From positions 1 through 64,000 of the forward strand of contig DJYQ01000025.1 of the NCBI GenBank assembly GCA_002450165.1: a stretch of 64,000 bases of DNA, given 5' to 3'. Within the stretch, counting starts at the first letter, position 1; each line of letters begins with the position of its first letter. Made by a program: the position numbers and the translations under genes. This DNA comes from Prevotellaceae bacterium UBA6974. GTDB lineage: Bacteria > Bacteroidota > Bacteroidia > Bacteroidales > Bacteroidaceae. Positions 40,406-48,869 of the stretch are shown here, in pieces. The notes under the pieces were generated by a model. That model saw only the letters and a program-made list of their open reading frames with translations. It did no database searches and was not told the DNA's origin.

Positions 40406-41659
40406 CTAAATGTCCTGTCGAATTATGTATAATTTGTCCTTTGGACGTATTTTACGGGGTACGGGGATGCTGATATGCTGACCCTTCAACCCCTTGTCCA
40501 CCGGTTTGAGATCGTATCTGATTTCCTGCACATCGCAGTACAGTGCGCCCGTCGAGTTTCCGGTTATCAGGATGCGGTCGCCAACAGTCAGCTCACAGGC
40601 TTCTATCTTGAATTCGGCGACTCCCAGCTTGCTGTAATATCTGATGCCTTTTGCACAATATACCTTGTGCTCGGTGGCTGCGCTTCCCGATACGTTGTTC
40701 CATTCTCCCAGGGTCTGTCCCAAATAGTATCCGTCCCAGAAACCACGGTTGAAGACTGTTGCCAGCCTCCGGTCCAGTTCGTCCTTCATTTCCTGAGGAT
40801 AGTTACCTGCAATCACTGCGTTGATGGCCTGGTTGTAGCAGGATACGACCGTATCTACGTATTCGGGTCCTCTGGCTCGTCCCTCGATCTTGAATACACG
40901 AACTCCGGATTGCATCATACGGTCGATGAAACGGATGGTTTTTAGGTCCTTTGGGGACATTATATACTTGTTGTCAACCTCTAGTTCAAGATCTGTCTCG
41001 CGGTCACGCACTGTATATGCCCGACGGCAGACTTGCAGACATTCTCCACGATTGGCCGAACGTCCCAGGTTGTTGAGCGAGAGGTAACATTTGCCGCTGA
41101 CTGCCATACACAGAGCTCCGTGGCAAAACATCTCTATCCTGATAAGCTTTCCGCTGGGGCCGCAGATATTTTCACTTACAATCTGCCGGTGTATTGCCTG
41201 GACCTGACCGATATTGAGTTCGCGGGCAAGGACCACGACATCTGCAAAGCGCGCATAGAAACGCAGTGCTTGGATATTGGAAATATTGAGCTGTGTGCTG
41301 AGGTGCACTTCCTGACCTATGCGGTTGCAGTATTCCATAACGGCGATGTCGCTGGCAATGACGGCACTGATACGTGCGCTTCGGGCTGCATCCAGTATCT
41401 GACGCATAAGGGCAAGGTCCTCGTCATATATTATTGTATTGACGGTGAGGTAGCTCTTCACTCCGCACAGACGGCATTTCTCGGCTATTTCTTTCAAGTC
41501 ATCTATTGTGAAGGTCTTGGCCGAGTGGGCTCGCATATTAAGGTTTTCGATACCGAAATATATACTGTCGGCACCGCTGCGCAGTGCTGCCGCCAGCGAT
41601 TCTCTGGAACCTACCGGGGCCATTATTTCGAAGTCCGACCTATTGTATGTCTGTTTCAT
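40406..41659 (-). CDS. Peptidase U32-family protein (TrhP/RlhA type)
   Basis: 417 residues. EIMAPVGSRESLAAALRSGADSIYFG is the family opening, and the U32 cysteine signature is EMFCHGALCMAVSGKCYLS followed by CLQVCRR. Members act in prephenate-dependent 5-hydroxylation of tRNA wobble uridine (TrhP) or of 23S rRNA (RlhA) rather than as proteases. It overlaps dusB by 20 bp, so two RNA-modifying genes are coupled. Last gene of the nine-gene run from 48720. Confidence 0.85.
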   Translation of the reverse strand: MKQTYNRSDFEIMAPVGSRESLAAALRSGADSIYFGIENLNMRAHSAKTFTIDDLKEIAEKCRLCGVKSYLTVNTIIYDEDLALMRQILDAARSARISAVIASDIAVMEYCNRIGQEVHLSTQLNISNIQALRFYARFADVVVLARELNIGQVQAIHRQIVSENICGPSGKLIRIEMFCHGALCMAVSGKCYLSLNNLGRSANRGECLQVCRRAYTVRDRETDLELEVDNKYIMSPKDLKTIRFIDRMMQSGVRVFKIEGRARGPEYVDTVVSCYNQAINAVIAGNYPQEMKDELDRRLATVFNRGFWDGYYLGQTLGEWNNVSGSAATEHKVYCAKGIRYYSKLGVAEFKIEACELTVGDRILITGNSTGALYCDVQEIRYDLKPVDKGLKGQHISIPVPRKIRPKDKLYIIRQDI

Positions 41660-42647
41660 AGGAATGGAGTATTTTTCTGATTTCTTCGATTATACCGAAG
41701 AGTTGATCATGGTGCTCTGCACGGAGCATACGGATGCGTGTCTCGCGAAAATTGGGTATGCCCTTGAATATAGGTGTGGCAGCAAGGTGGCGTCTGACGT
41801 GCAGGATACCGCGATATTCTCCCAGTCTTTCGACAGATGTGGTAACCTGCTGCTTGAGAATGTCTATCTTCTGGTCGAGGGTGAATGGTTCCTTGCCTAA
41901 AAGGTCCCTGAACAGCCAGGGACAACCGAATGTGGCACGGCCAACCATCACGCCATCAACATGATATTGGTCAAATGCACGTTCGACGTCTTCGCGGCAA
42001 CATATATCGCCATTGCCTATTATGGGAATGTGTATGCGGGGATTTTCCCTGACCTTGCCTATCAGTGTCCAGTCGGCTTGTCCCTGATACATCTGGGCAC
42101 GGGTGCGTCCGTGAATGGTGAGTGCCTGGATTCCGACATCCTGCAGTCGTTCGGCCAAATCAACGATAAATGGTGTTCCGTCTGGCAAATACATTGTGTC
42201 GTGATTCCATGCGAGACGTGTCTTAACCGTAACTGGAGTATCTGGTACGGCATCGACGACAGCACGGGTAATATCAAGCAGCAATGGGACGTTCTGCAGC
42301 ATTCCGCTTCCTGCTCCCTTGCCAGCAACCTTTTTTACCGGGCATCCGAAATTGAGATCAAGAACATCTGGACGGGCGTGGTGGACGACTATCTGGGCTG
42401 CCTGGCGCATTGCATCCGCATCCTTGCCGTATATCTGTATTGCTACGGGGCGCTCGTCCTGCGAAACCTGAAGCTTGGCAAGGCTTTTGTTCACCATTCG
42501 AACAAGTGCGTCGGAACTGACAAACTCGGAGTAAACCATTGCTGCACCCATTTGCTTGCACAGCAACCGGAAGCCGATATCCGTGACATCCTCCATAGGT
42601 GCGAGCATTACGGGCCTGTTGCCGAGGTCAATGTTGCCGATTTTCAT
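41640..42647 (-). CDS. dusB: tRNA-dihydrouridine synthase
   Basis: 335 residues. The FMN-binding TIM barrel shows VMLAPMEDVTDIGFR, the catalytic Cys in LDLNFGCPVKKVAGKGAG, VKTRLAW, LTIHGRTRAQMYQG and GNGDI. It reduces uridines in the tRNA D loop. The DusB/NifR3 subtype is likely from sequence; the exact target position is not certain. Confidence 0.93.
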   Translation of the reverse strand: MKIGNIDLGNRPVMLAPMEDVTDIGFRLLCKQMGAAMVYSEFVSSDALVRMVNKSLAKLQVSQDERPVAIQIYGKDADAMRQAAQIVVHHARPDVLDLNFGCPVKKVAGKGAGSGMLQNVPLLLDITRAVVDAVPDTPVTVKTRLAWNHDTMYLPDGTPFIVDLAERLQDVGIQALTIHGRTRAQMYQGQADWTLIGKVRENPRIHIPIIGNGDICCREDVERAFDQYHVDGVMVGRATFGCPWLFRDLLGKEPFTLDQKIDILKQQVTTSVERLGEYRGILHVRRHLAATPIFKGIPNFRETRIRMLRAEHHDQLFGIIEEIRKILHSYETDIQ

Positions 42648-42657
42648 CTATGTGGTG

Positions 42658-43083
42658 TTATCCGTTGGCCTTGGCCTGGAAAGCAAGGGCATACATCTTC
42701 ATCTGCCTGAGCATTGCAAGCAGACCATTGGAACGGGTTGGTGAAAGATGCTCGCTCAGGCCGATGCGGTCAATGAAATATAGGTCTGCCGAAAGAATGT
42801 CTGCGGGGGTCTGGTTATCCAGGACACGGATAAGCAGGGTTACTATTCCTTTCACGATAAGCGCATCACTTTCTGCCTTGAACCTGACGCGACCGTCAAC
42901 GAGGTCTGCCTGCAGCCATACGCGGCTCTGACATCCATCAATCAGATTCTGCTCGGTCTTGTATTTATCATCCAACTGGGGCTGGTCGCTGCCCATATCT
43001 ATGAGCAGTTGGTAGCGATCCATCCAATCGTCCAGCTCCTGAAACTCTTCGACTATCTCGTCCTGTATTTCGTCTATTGTCAT
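42658..43083 (-). CDS. SufE-family Fe-S assembly protein
   Basis: 141 residues. The catalytic Cys of SufE/CsdE lies in NLIDGCQSRVWLQ, followed by ALIVKGIVTLLIRVLDNQTPADIL. It accepts persulfide sulfur from the cysteine desulfurase SufS. No other suf gene is in the window. Lies 10 bp before dusB. Confidence 0.92.
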   Translation of the reverse strand: MTIDEIQDEIVEEFQELDDWMDRYQLLIDMGSDQPQLDDKYKTEQNLIDGCQSRVWLQADLVDGRVRFKAESDALIVKGIVTLLIRVLDNQTPADILSADLYFIDRIGLSEHLSPTRSNGLLAMLRQMKMYALAFQAKANG

Positions 43084-43095
43084 AAGAAAACTGTA

Positions 43096-44112
43096 CTATC
43101 TGTCATCGTTATAGAGCATCTGTACGATGCTTTGTCCAACAGCCTGGAGAACGGCAGGGTCAATATTCTCGGGGGTATCGCTGACTGTGTGCCATGTAGG
43201 ACCGAAACTGCTGGCAGCATCGGTACAGAATGGAACTACATCGATACACGGAATACCGGCAATTGTATTTACATTGACATGATCGTCTATAAGCGAACCT
43301 CCCTCGCGCAGATTGAAATAGTCACCATATCCTATCTGTATTGCCAGATTCCACAGCATATCTACAATGGGCAGGGCATATTGCATACTGATTCTCTCGC
43401 GCGAAAAACTTGTTCCGCGTCCACCGACCATATCCAGCAGAATGCCGTACCTGGCGGTATAGGCTTCGTTTGCCGCCTGCTCGGCCCATGCACGACTTCC
43501 AAGACACCATGTATCCTGCGAGTCCTGTGTACTCTCGTTCTCGGCCCATTGTGGCATTCCTAAATCCTCGGCATCAAAGCATATAAAATCGATGCCGTAG
43601 TTCTTGAGCGGCATGCTGTTGATAATCCTGGCGATTTCCAACATTACGGCAACACCGCTGGCCGCATCGTTGGCCCCAAGGATTGGTGTATGGTGATTAC
43701 TTTCGTCAGGATCATTGTCAGCCCATGGACGAGTGTCCCAATGCGAGCATATCACGATCCTGTCTGTTGACTGGGGATTGAGTCTTGCGATGATGTTACG
43801 GCACGGCAGTTGCTTGCCTTCCCATGTGGTAATGGTTGTATTTTGCTCGGTTACCGTACAGCCGTAGGAGGCGAATTTCTGTTCAATCCACATCGCACAG
43901 GCATCTGCCTCGGGGGTTCCGGTCATTCGGGGCCCAAAGCTGCATTGCGTCCTGATGTGGCTCATGGCACTGTCGGCCTCGAATACGGGACATGGACTGA
44001 GCGGAATGGTATCCTGTCCTGTCCAATTGTCCTGTCCAGACTTGCCCTTGCATCCTGCCAGGGCTACAATAATACACAGTATCGCGACTGATGGCCAGTT
44101 GTTATGCTTCAT
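43096..44112 (-). CDS. M28-family zinc peptidase lipoprotein (glutaminyl cyclase-like)
   Basis: 338 residues with lipobox ALAGC. The M28 zinc site is complete: His in CSHWDTRPWAD, bridging Asp in GANDAASGVAV, Glu-Glu/Asp in CFDAEDLGM and the final His in TWHTVSD. The sequence looks close to bacterial glutaminyl-peptide cyclotransferases (animal type), which form N-terminal pyroglutamate. That modification is common on exported Bacteroidetes proteins because signal peptidase often leaves Gln at position +1. An aminopeptidase role remains possible. Overlaps the upstream fusion gene by 11 bp. Confidence 0.85.
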   Translation of the reverse strand: MKHNNWPSVAILCIIVALAGCKGKSGQDNWTGQDTIPLSPCPVFEADSAMSHIRTQCSFGPRMTGTPEADACAMWIEQKFASYGCTVTEQNTTITTWEGKQLPCRNIIARLNPQSTDRIVICSHWDTRPWADNDPDESNHHTPILGANDAASGVAVMLEIARIINSMPLKNYGIDFICFDAEDLGMPQWAENESTQDSQDTWCLGSRAWAEQAANEAYTARYGILLDMVGGRGTSFSRERISMQYALPIVDMLWNLAIQIGYGDYFNLREGGSLIDDHVNVNTIAGIPCIDVVPFCTDAASSFGPTWHTVSDTPENIDPAVLQAVGQSIVQMLYNDDR

Positions 44113-45802
44113 GTGCTTGGTTTTGAGCTATTCTCATTACACGCAGGAAATTTTCTCCCCATATACCCCGAAGGTCGTTTTCGTTGAAGTGCTTGCGAAG
44201 CAACAAACGTGTGAAGTTGATAAGTTCACCGGCATGTGCAAGCCCTGATATACCGCCGTCTCCGTCAAAGTCGGTACCGATACCGACATTTTCAACACCC
44301 ATAATATCTACGGCATGTAGCAAATGTGCCATAGCATGGTTAATTGTAGCTCCACCTTCGGCACAAAGGAAACCGTCATACAGCGTGACTTGCATCACTC
44401 CTCCCCTGTCGGCAAGGGCTTTCATCTGCTCGTCAGTAAGATTGCGCGGATGGTCGCACAGGGACCTGCAACTGGAATGACTGCATACAATGGGTGTCTG
44501 CGAAATATCCAGGGCATCGTAGAAACTGCTTTCGGCTGCATGGCTCAAATCAACCATCATACCCACACGATTCATTTCGCGTATGACCTGTTCGCCAAAC
44601 GGACTGACCCCGCCATGCTCACCATTGCTTTTCCTGGCTGAGTCGCAAATGTCATTGTCACCATTGTGGCACAGTGTCATATATACGACGCCACGGTTAC
44701 GGAAATGTCCAATCCTGCCCAGGTCAGTACCTATGGCATAGCCGTTTTCGATGCCCATCATGACAGCACGCCGACCTTCGTCCTTGATACGGAACAAATC
44801 ATCGGGTGTATAGGCAAGGGAAACTTCGTCCGGGTGTTGGGATATGATTTCCTGAATCTGGTCAAGTATGCTGTCGGCCTTACTGGTTGCTTCGGCATAT
44901 GCTACCTGATTACGCTCGCCCTGAGGTATGTACGCCACCATGACGCTTGCATCCAGACGTCCCTCGCGCATACGCTGGAGGGTAACCAGCCTTTCCTCGC
45001 CCGTACCGAATTTCATCGGTGTGTCACAGTGCGAATCCAGTGTAAGAATACGACTATGCATATGTTTTGATTCGGCATAGTTTGCTGCCTGGTCCACCAA
45101 CCATCGGAAGATGGGTAGCATACTGCGGTCACCACCCGCGATAAACGCCTCGGGGTGCCATTGCACGCCCAAAATGCTCTTATATGTCGTGCTTTCAACA
45201 GCCTCGATTATTCCGTCTGCCGACCTGGCACTGACGCGCAATTGCGGACCGGGAGCCTTTACAGCCTGATGGTGGAACGAGTTTACATGTAACTGCAAGG
45301 GAACGTCAGATTCCTGCGTGGCGAATATGGAATAAAGCATGGTGCCGGTTTCCACGTCAACCGTATGCGAGGCGCAATGACGAGCAAGATCCTGGCTGTG
45401 CTTTACCAACGGGGCATCATGATACTGGGCTGAAAGATCCTGATACAGTTCTCCACCCATTGCCGCTACAAGCATCTGTATACCGCGGCAAATTCCCAGA
45501 ATCGGGATTTGTAGTCTAAGTGCCTGGTCAATAAGCTTCAACTCGGACTGATCCCTTTCGGCATTTACCGAATGCAATTGCGGAATGGGCTCCTCTCCAA
45601 TGAGCAGAGGATTAAGGTCTCCACCGCCGCTCAATATAATTGCATCCACCTGGGTAAGCATCGATTGCAATGATGCCGAATCGACGTATGGCGGTATAAT
45701 CAACGGGGAGCCTCCTGCCTCGAGCACGCTTTGGTAATACGCCTTGTTCAACTGGCATGTATCATCCCCAAAGTTACCTGTGATGCCTATGATGGGTTTC
45801 AT
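44102..45802 (-). CDS. Fusion of class I glutamine amidotransferase-like (C26) and M19 dipeptidase
   Basis: 566 residues from the ATG at 45802; a GTG two codons earlier overlaps the preceding stop. Residues 1-240 are a gamma-glutamyl-gamma-aminobutyrate hydrolase (PuuD)-type domain with nucleophile Cys in ILGICRGIQ (about 105) and the His-Glu pair in QWHPEAF (about 216). Residues 250-566 are a renal-dipeptidase (M19) domain with HCD (about 259), SHSSCRSL and GIGTDFDGDGG. Both active sites look intact. Together they could cleave gamma-glutamyl bonds and then the released dipeptide, but the substrate is unknown. Coupled to the Lrp gene before and the M28 gene after. Confidence 0.88.
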   Translation of the reverse strand: MKPIIGITGNFGDDTCQLNKAYYQSVLEAGGSPLIIPPYVDSASLQSMLTQVDAIILSGGGDLNPLLIGEEPIPQLHSVNAERDQSELKLIDQALRLQIPILGICRGIQMLVAAMGGELYQDLSAQYHDAPLVKHSQDLARHCASHTVDVETGTMLYSIFATQESDVPLQLHVNSFHHQAVKAPGPQLRVSARSADGIIEAVESTTYKSILGVQWHPEAFIAGGDRSMLPIFRWLVDQAANYAESKHMHSRILTLDSHCDTPMKFGTGEERLVTLQRMREGRLDASVMVAYIPQGERNQVAYAEATSKADSILDQIQEIISQHPDEVSLAYTPDDLFRIKDEGRRAVMMGIENGYAIGTDLGRIGHFRNRGVVYMTLCHNGDNDICDSARKSNGEHGGVSPFGEQVIREMNRVGMMVDLSHAAESSFYDALDISQTPIVCSHSSCRSLCDHPRNLTDEQMKALADRGGVMQVTLYDGFLCAEGGATINHAMAHLLHAVDIMGVENVGIGTDFDGDGGISGLAHAGELINFTRLLLRKHFNENDLRGIWGENFLRVMRIAQNQAHEA

Positions 45803-45807
45803 CGCCA

Positions 45808-46320
45808 CTAATCCTTGATTTTCTGCCAGTCCTCCTCCATCTCGGGTTTCTGTTCGTTCTGAATGTCTCCGATTGGTAATTCTTTCTTGATATTCTGACT
45901 CAACGAAATAAGGGTTTCCGTGCTGACTACACCATTAATTTCCTGAAGCTTGTCGTTGAGCAGTTCCATAAGATGGGCATTGTCCCTGGCATACAGTTTT
46001 ATGAGCATAGTGTAGGGACCTGTAGTGAAATGACACTCCACTATTTCCGGTATGCGTGCAAATTCGGCCACAACGCTCTTGTACATACTGCCCTTCTCCA
46101 ACGTAATACCAACATAAGTGCACGTATTGTAGCCCAGACTGGCAGGGTTTACATGGTAGCCGCTTCCGACGATTACGCCGATTTCTATCAGCCGCTGTAC
46201 ACGCTGATGTATTGCCGCACGACTCACTCCGCAACGCGCAGCGACATCCTTGAAAGGAATGCGCGCGTTGTTGGAGATGATCTCTAATATGTTTTTATCC
46301 AGGGTATCGATTTTCTCCAT
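45808..46320 (-). CDS. Lrp/AsnC-family transcriptional regulator
   Basis: 170 residues: N-terminal winged helix (LDKNILEIISNNARIPFKDVAARCGVSRAAIHQRVQRL) and a RAM ligand-binding domain (GITLEKG...VVAEFARIPEIVECHFTTGPY), with a short extra charged tail. Family members sense amino acids. The position directly before two peptidase genes suggests it may respond to peptide or amino-acid supply. Confidence 0.93.
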   Translation of the reverse strand: MEKIDTLDKNILEIISNNARIPFKDVAARCGVSRAAIHQRVQRLIEIGVIVGSGYHVNPASLGYNTCTYVGITLEKGSMYKSVVAEFARIPEIVECHFTTGPYTMLIKLYARDNAHLMELLNDKLQEINGVVSTETLISLSQNIKKELPIGDIQNEQKPEMEEDWQKIKD

Positions 46321-46330
46321 TACGCTTATG

Positions 46331-47218
46331 CTACTTTACAATATCCAGAAGTTCGACAGTGAAAATCAGGCATGAGAAGGGCGGAATCTTGCCCTGCTCC
46401 TTTGCACCATATGCCAGTTCCTGCGGGATGTACAGTTCCCACTTACTGCCGACAGGCATCATCTGCAAGGCCTCGGTCCATCCCTTGATAACCTGACCTA
46501 CGCCAAACGTGGCAGGTTGCTTGCGCTTGTACGAACTGTCAAACACCGTACCGTTAATCAGACGACCCTCGTAGTTGACTTTGACCTTCTGATCCTTAGT
46601 CGGCTTATCGCCTGTTCCCATGGTAATGACTTTGTACTGCAGACCGCTGGCAGTATGTTGTACACTGTCCTTCTTCAGGTTTGTCTTCAGGAAGTTCTCA
46701 CCATCAATACGGTTCTGGCCATACTTCTTCTCCATAGCTGTGGCTGTGTAGTACTCCATGTTTTTCTGTATCAGAGAAATCACAGAGTCTTTGGAAATAT
46801 CCAACGGAGTCCCCATCAGTCCTTCGACGAAACCCTTGACAAACAGTTCACGGTCCATTATACAACCAGACTCATCAACTTGCTTTGACAGGTTTGGAAG
46901 AACACGCTTCATTACATCCTCGCGAATTTCCATACCGGCAATACGAGCCTTAGCCTGCTTGTCGGCGGCTGTCATTTCGTCCTGATTGAAACCATCGATA
47001 AACTGGGCCATATAAGTCGTATCAACACCCTTCTGCTGCACCAGATATGGTTTCAGTCCCTCGGTATTGATGCGTCCCATCAGATATGAAAACCTCTTGA
47101 CGTCAATGGTATCCACCTTAGCCACATTAGCTTTTTTCTTGGAAGCCTTCTTTTTTGGTGTTGCCGCCGTCGCACTGACAGTCAGAACCACCATCAGAAG
47201 AAAAAGATATTTTTTCAT
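46331..47218 (-). CDS. FKBP-type peptidyl-prolyl isomerase, exported
   Basis: 295 residues from MKKYLFLLMVVLTVSATA, a signal peptide; an in-frame ATG four codons earlier would overlap the upstream gene. A linker with poly-Lys (PKKKASKKKANV) is followed by an FkpA-type dimerisation domain and a C-terminal FKBP domain (VNYEGRLINGTVFDSS, GVGQVIKGWTEALQMMPVGSKWELYIP). It should assist folding in the periplasm. Confidence 0.92.
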   Translation of the reverse strand: MKKYLFLLMVVLTVSATAATPKKKASKKKANVAKVDTIDVKRFSYLMGRINTEGLKPYLVQQKGVDTTYMAQFIDGFNQDEMTAADKQAKARIAGMEIREDVMKRVLPNLSKQVDESGCIMDRELFVKGFVEGLMGTPLDISKDSVISLIQKNMEYYTATAMEKKYGQNRIDGENFLKTNLKKDSVQHTASGLQYKVITMGTGDKPTKDQKVKVNYEGRLINGTVFDSSYKRKQPATFGVGQVIKGWTEALQMMPVGSKWELYIPQELAYGAKEQGKIPPFSCLIFTVELLDIVK

Positions 47219-47226
47219 AACCGAAA

Positions 47227-48105
47227 TCAATCGTTAATTTTCTCCAGTTTGATTGTAAATATCAGGGTGCTGAAAGGTTTAATCTTTTCTCCTGCCTGAT
47301 TCTCGCCGTATGCCATATCCGCAGGGATATAAACCTTCCAAGTCGAGCCTGCAGGCATGTTGGTCAGAGCCTTTGACCAGCCCTTAATCATATCCTGACC
47401 TGCCTTTATCTTCATCGGCAACTCGGCCTCCATATTGCTGTCAAACTGAGTGCCGTCAATCAATGTGCCGGTATAGCGAACCTCTACTGTAGACGTATCT
47501 GTAGGAATATCACCGGTACCTTCGGTTATTACCTCGTAATAGACACCAGTACTGTCAATCTGTTTTATACCTGACTTCTTGGCAATCTTCTTCATGAACT
47601 CCTCGTTCTTCTTCTTGTACTCGGCGTACTTCTTTTCTGCCTCGCGAGACTTGACGGAAGGCAAAGCTGTCCGTACAAACCCTTCAGCCTCCTCTGCGCT
47701 CATCAGGGCACCCTTGCCAACTGTACCGGCAACGAAGCCTGCCACCAGGTTCTTGACACTGATAGTCTGTGTGCTGTCCTCGCCAAAGATTTCGTAGTTG
47801 ATACCCTTGACCATCTGCTGAGATACCCGCTGACCTATCTGCAGACCAGCAAAATATGCAGTTTTCGCCTTGTCGTCACCTGCGTTCACGCCTTCGTTCA
47901 GACCCCTGACAAAGTCTTCGATGTAAGCTGTATCCACACCACACTGATACACCAGATACTCTTTCAGTCCGCGAGTCTGCGAAACACCCAGTGCATAACT
48001 CAGAGAGTCCATTTCGTTCTTCAGGTCAGCCTTTGGAGTACTGCCACTGCAAGATGCCATGATTGCTGCCAGGACAACGGCAGCCAGAATAGAGATTTTT
48101 TTCAT
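47227..48105 (-). CDS. FKBP-type peptidyl-prolyl isomerase, lipoprotein
   Basis: 292 residues with lipobox MASC (MKKISILAAVVLAAIMASCSGS), an N-terminal FkpA dimerisation domain and a C-terminal FKBP domain (VRYTGTLIDGTQFDSN, MIKGWSKALTNMPAGSTWKVYIP). Second of three tandem FKBP genes. Probably anchored in a membrane facing the periplasm. Confidence 0.92.
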   Translation of the reverse strand: MKKISILAAVVLAAIMASCSGSTPKADLKNEMDSLSYALGVSQTRGLKEYLVYQCGVDTAYIEDFVRGLNEGVNAGDDKAKTAYFAGLQIGQRVSQQMVKGINYEIFGEDSTQTISVKNLVAGFVAGTVGKGALMSAEEAEGFVRTALPSVKSREAEKKYAEYKKKNEEFMKKIAKKSGIKQIDSTGVYYEVITEGTGDIPTDTSTVEVRYTGTLIDGTQFDSNMEAELPMKIKAGQDMIKGWSKALTNMPAGSTWKVYIPADMAYGENQAGEKIKPFSTLIFTIKLEKIND

Positions 48106-48135
48106 TTTGTAATTTATTTAGTTTATTATCGTAAT

Positions 48136-48720
48136 TTACAGAACCTTAATCAACTCGACATCGAACACAAGTGTTGCATATGGAGGAATGGAAGCACCTG
48201 CGCCACGTTCACCATAGCCCAGCAGATACGGGATATGGAAGCGATACTTTGCACCCTCCTTCATCAGCTGTACGCCCTCGGTCCACCCTGCGATTACCTG
48301 GTTCAGACCAAAATCAGCCGGCTCGCCACGCTGATAGCTACTGTCAAATACGGTACCGTCAGTCAGACGTCCTTCGTAATGGCAACGCACCTTGTCAGTA
48401 GCCTTTGGACTCCTGCCGGTACCCTCGTTCAGGACCTCGTACTGCAAGCCGCTGGCTGTAGTGACGACACCCTCGCGACAGCCATTTGCCTTCAGGTAAG
48501 CTTTACCGGCCTCGATATTCTTCTTAGCATCCTGTGCCTCCTTTTCTTGGAAGTATGCATTCAGCATCTTCTGAGCCTCCACTGCCGTCATTTCTGCCTT
48601 GGCGCCAGACATTACATCTGCAATGCTCTTTGAAAACGACTCGATATCAAAATTCTCGATATTCATACTCTTCAGTTGCTGGCCTATGCCCAGCCCCAAA
48701 GCATAACTGATTTTGTCCAT
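48136..48720 (-). CDS. FKBP-type peptidyl-prolyl isomerase without signal peptide (FklB-like)
   Basis: 194 residues with no leader: MDKISYALGLGIGQQLKS starts directly in the dimerisation domain. The FKBP domain follows (CHYEGRLTDGTVFDSS, VIAGWTEGVQLMKEGAKYRFHIP, DVELIKVL at the end). It is therefore cytoplasmic, unlike its two neighbours. First gene of the nine-gene run down to 40406. Minus-strand TACCTTTG at 48757-48764 is its probable -7 element. Confidence 0.93.
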   Translation of the reverse strand: MDKISYALGLGIGQQLKSMNIENFDIESFSKSIADVMSGAKAEMTAVEAQKMLNAYFQEKEAQDAKKNIEAGKAYLKANGCREGVVTTASGLQYEVLNEGTGRSPKATDKVRCHYEGRLTDGTVFDSSYQRGEPADFGLNQVIAGWTEGVQLMKEGAKYRFHIPYLLGYGERGAGASIPPYATLVFDVELIKVL

Positions 48721-48756
48721 ACAAATTTACACCTTATAATATTAGATAATCGGATG

Positions 48757-48764
48757 CAAAGGTA
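48757..48764 (-). promoter_or_regulatory. -7 element before the FKBP gene run
   Basis: Minus-strand TACCTTTG, 36 nt before the start codon, in the spacer shared with the divergent nucleoside kinase gene. Confidence 0.6.
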
Positions 48765-48839
48765 GCAAATTAATTCATAATTTCGATTTACATGTTCAGA
48801 ATAATTCCCCCTGATAACATATTTTTGAGAAAAATAAAT

Positions 48840-48847
48840 TAACTTTG
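48840..48847 (+). promoter_or_regulatory. -7 element before the nucleoside kinase gene
   Basis: TAACTTTG, 22 nt before the start codon. The nearest TTTG upstream is too close (12 nt), so only the -7 part is convincing. Confidence 0.5.
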
Positions 48848-48869
48848 CACTTGTAAATCATCCTATGCC

